64,000 nucleotides of DNA from Macrotis lagotis (Eukaryota; Chordata; Mammalia; Peramelemorphia; Peramelidae), in the NCBI RefSeq assembly GCF_037893015.1, contig NC_133658.1:58095259-58159258 (forward strand), in the 5' to 3' direction. The position numbers were made by a program, and so were the translations under genes. The notes under the pieces are model-generated. The model did no database searches, was not told where the DNA came from, and saw nothing but the letters and a program-made list of their open reading frames with translations. Of this stretch, positions 63,905-64,000 are shown in pieces. Each line of letters begins with the position of its first letter. Position 1 is the first letter of the stretch.

Positions 63905-64000
63905 TAGTAGAAAGAGCCATAATTTCAGATTAGGAGGTCTGGGTACTAGTTGTGACTCTGCCACTAGCTTTCTGCCTTATCTTTGGTCCATGTTTTCTCC
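63905..64000 (+). repeat. CORE-SINE, cut by the window end
   Basis: Reads tagtagaaagagccataatt, ggaggtctgggtactagttg and ctgccactagctttctgcct; continues past the window. Confidence 0.6.

Overview
This 64 kb window looks like gene-free (intergenic or deep-intronic) DNA from a marsupial. The signature is a dense set of tRNA-derived SINEs with heads like gcagctaggtgg and boxes like gttcaaatc, together with BovB/RTE-tailed Mar1-type SINEs, an RTE-clade LINE, CORE-SINEs (MIR/MON1 type), L1 with a half-L1 (HAL1-like) derivative, and L2/CR1 fossils. The youngest SINE type, ending in cacttaataattacctagc and cttgcaaaaac, suggests an Australian lineage such as a dasyurid, but that is memory-based inference. 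Base composition is AT-rich with few CpGs. I found no host protein-coding exon, tRNA, rRNA or CRISPR array; every long reading frame is a transposon relic, a repeat shadow or low-complexity sequence.

Layout. 0-10 kb: old CORE-SINEs, an L1 3' end, a CR1-type 3' end and two young SINEs. 10.2-11.6 kb: antisense RTE fragment, itself hit by a short sense RTE tail. 11.6-15.3 kb: decayed sense L1 ORF2 split by SINEs and by one insert I cannot identify. 15.3-23.5 kb: mixed SINEs, L2 tails and a 260 bp purine tract. 23.5-27.6 kb: near-full-length but inactivated RTE LINE. 28.6-28.9 kb: a retroposed SNORD35A plus RPL13A terminal exon with poly-A and 11 bp target-site duplications. 29-42 kb: SINEs, two unusual LINE fragments, a SINE-derived minisatellite and a pair of SINEs inserted in series. 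42.26-42.9 kb: pure purine tract. 43-58 kb: SINEs, a second minisatellite, a three-level nested insertion and two CTCF-like sites. 58-63.7 kb: L1 ORF1 antisense, L1 3' end, and a HAL1-like element.

How the parts relate. The RTE LINE appears to be the parent of two parasites here: a short element made of its 5' leader joined to its 3' tail (two copies), and a composite SINE made of a tRNA head joined to the 3' half of that short element (six copies). L1-type machinery explains the poly-A tailed insertions, including the snoRNA retrocopy and the young SINEs with perfect duplications. Repeat type names used below: type A = short (about 150 bp) tRNA-derived SINE; Mar1-like = tRNA head plus a body with ggagaaggaaatggcaaacc and ggggtcacaaagagtc; type C = tRNA head plus RTE-derived tail; type E = RTE leader plus tail; CORE-SINE = MIR/MON1/Ther type; family X and family Y = dispersed repeats I could not classify. 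All family names are from recognition by eye, not from a database search.
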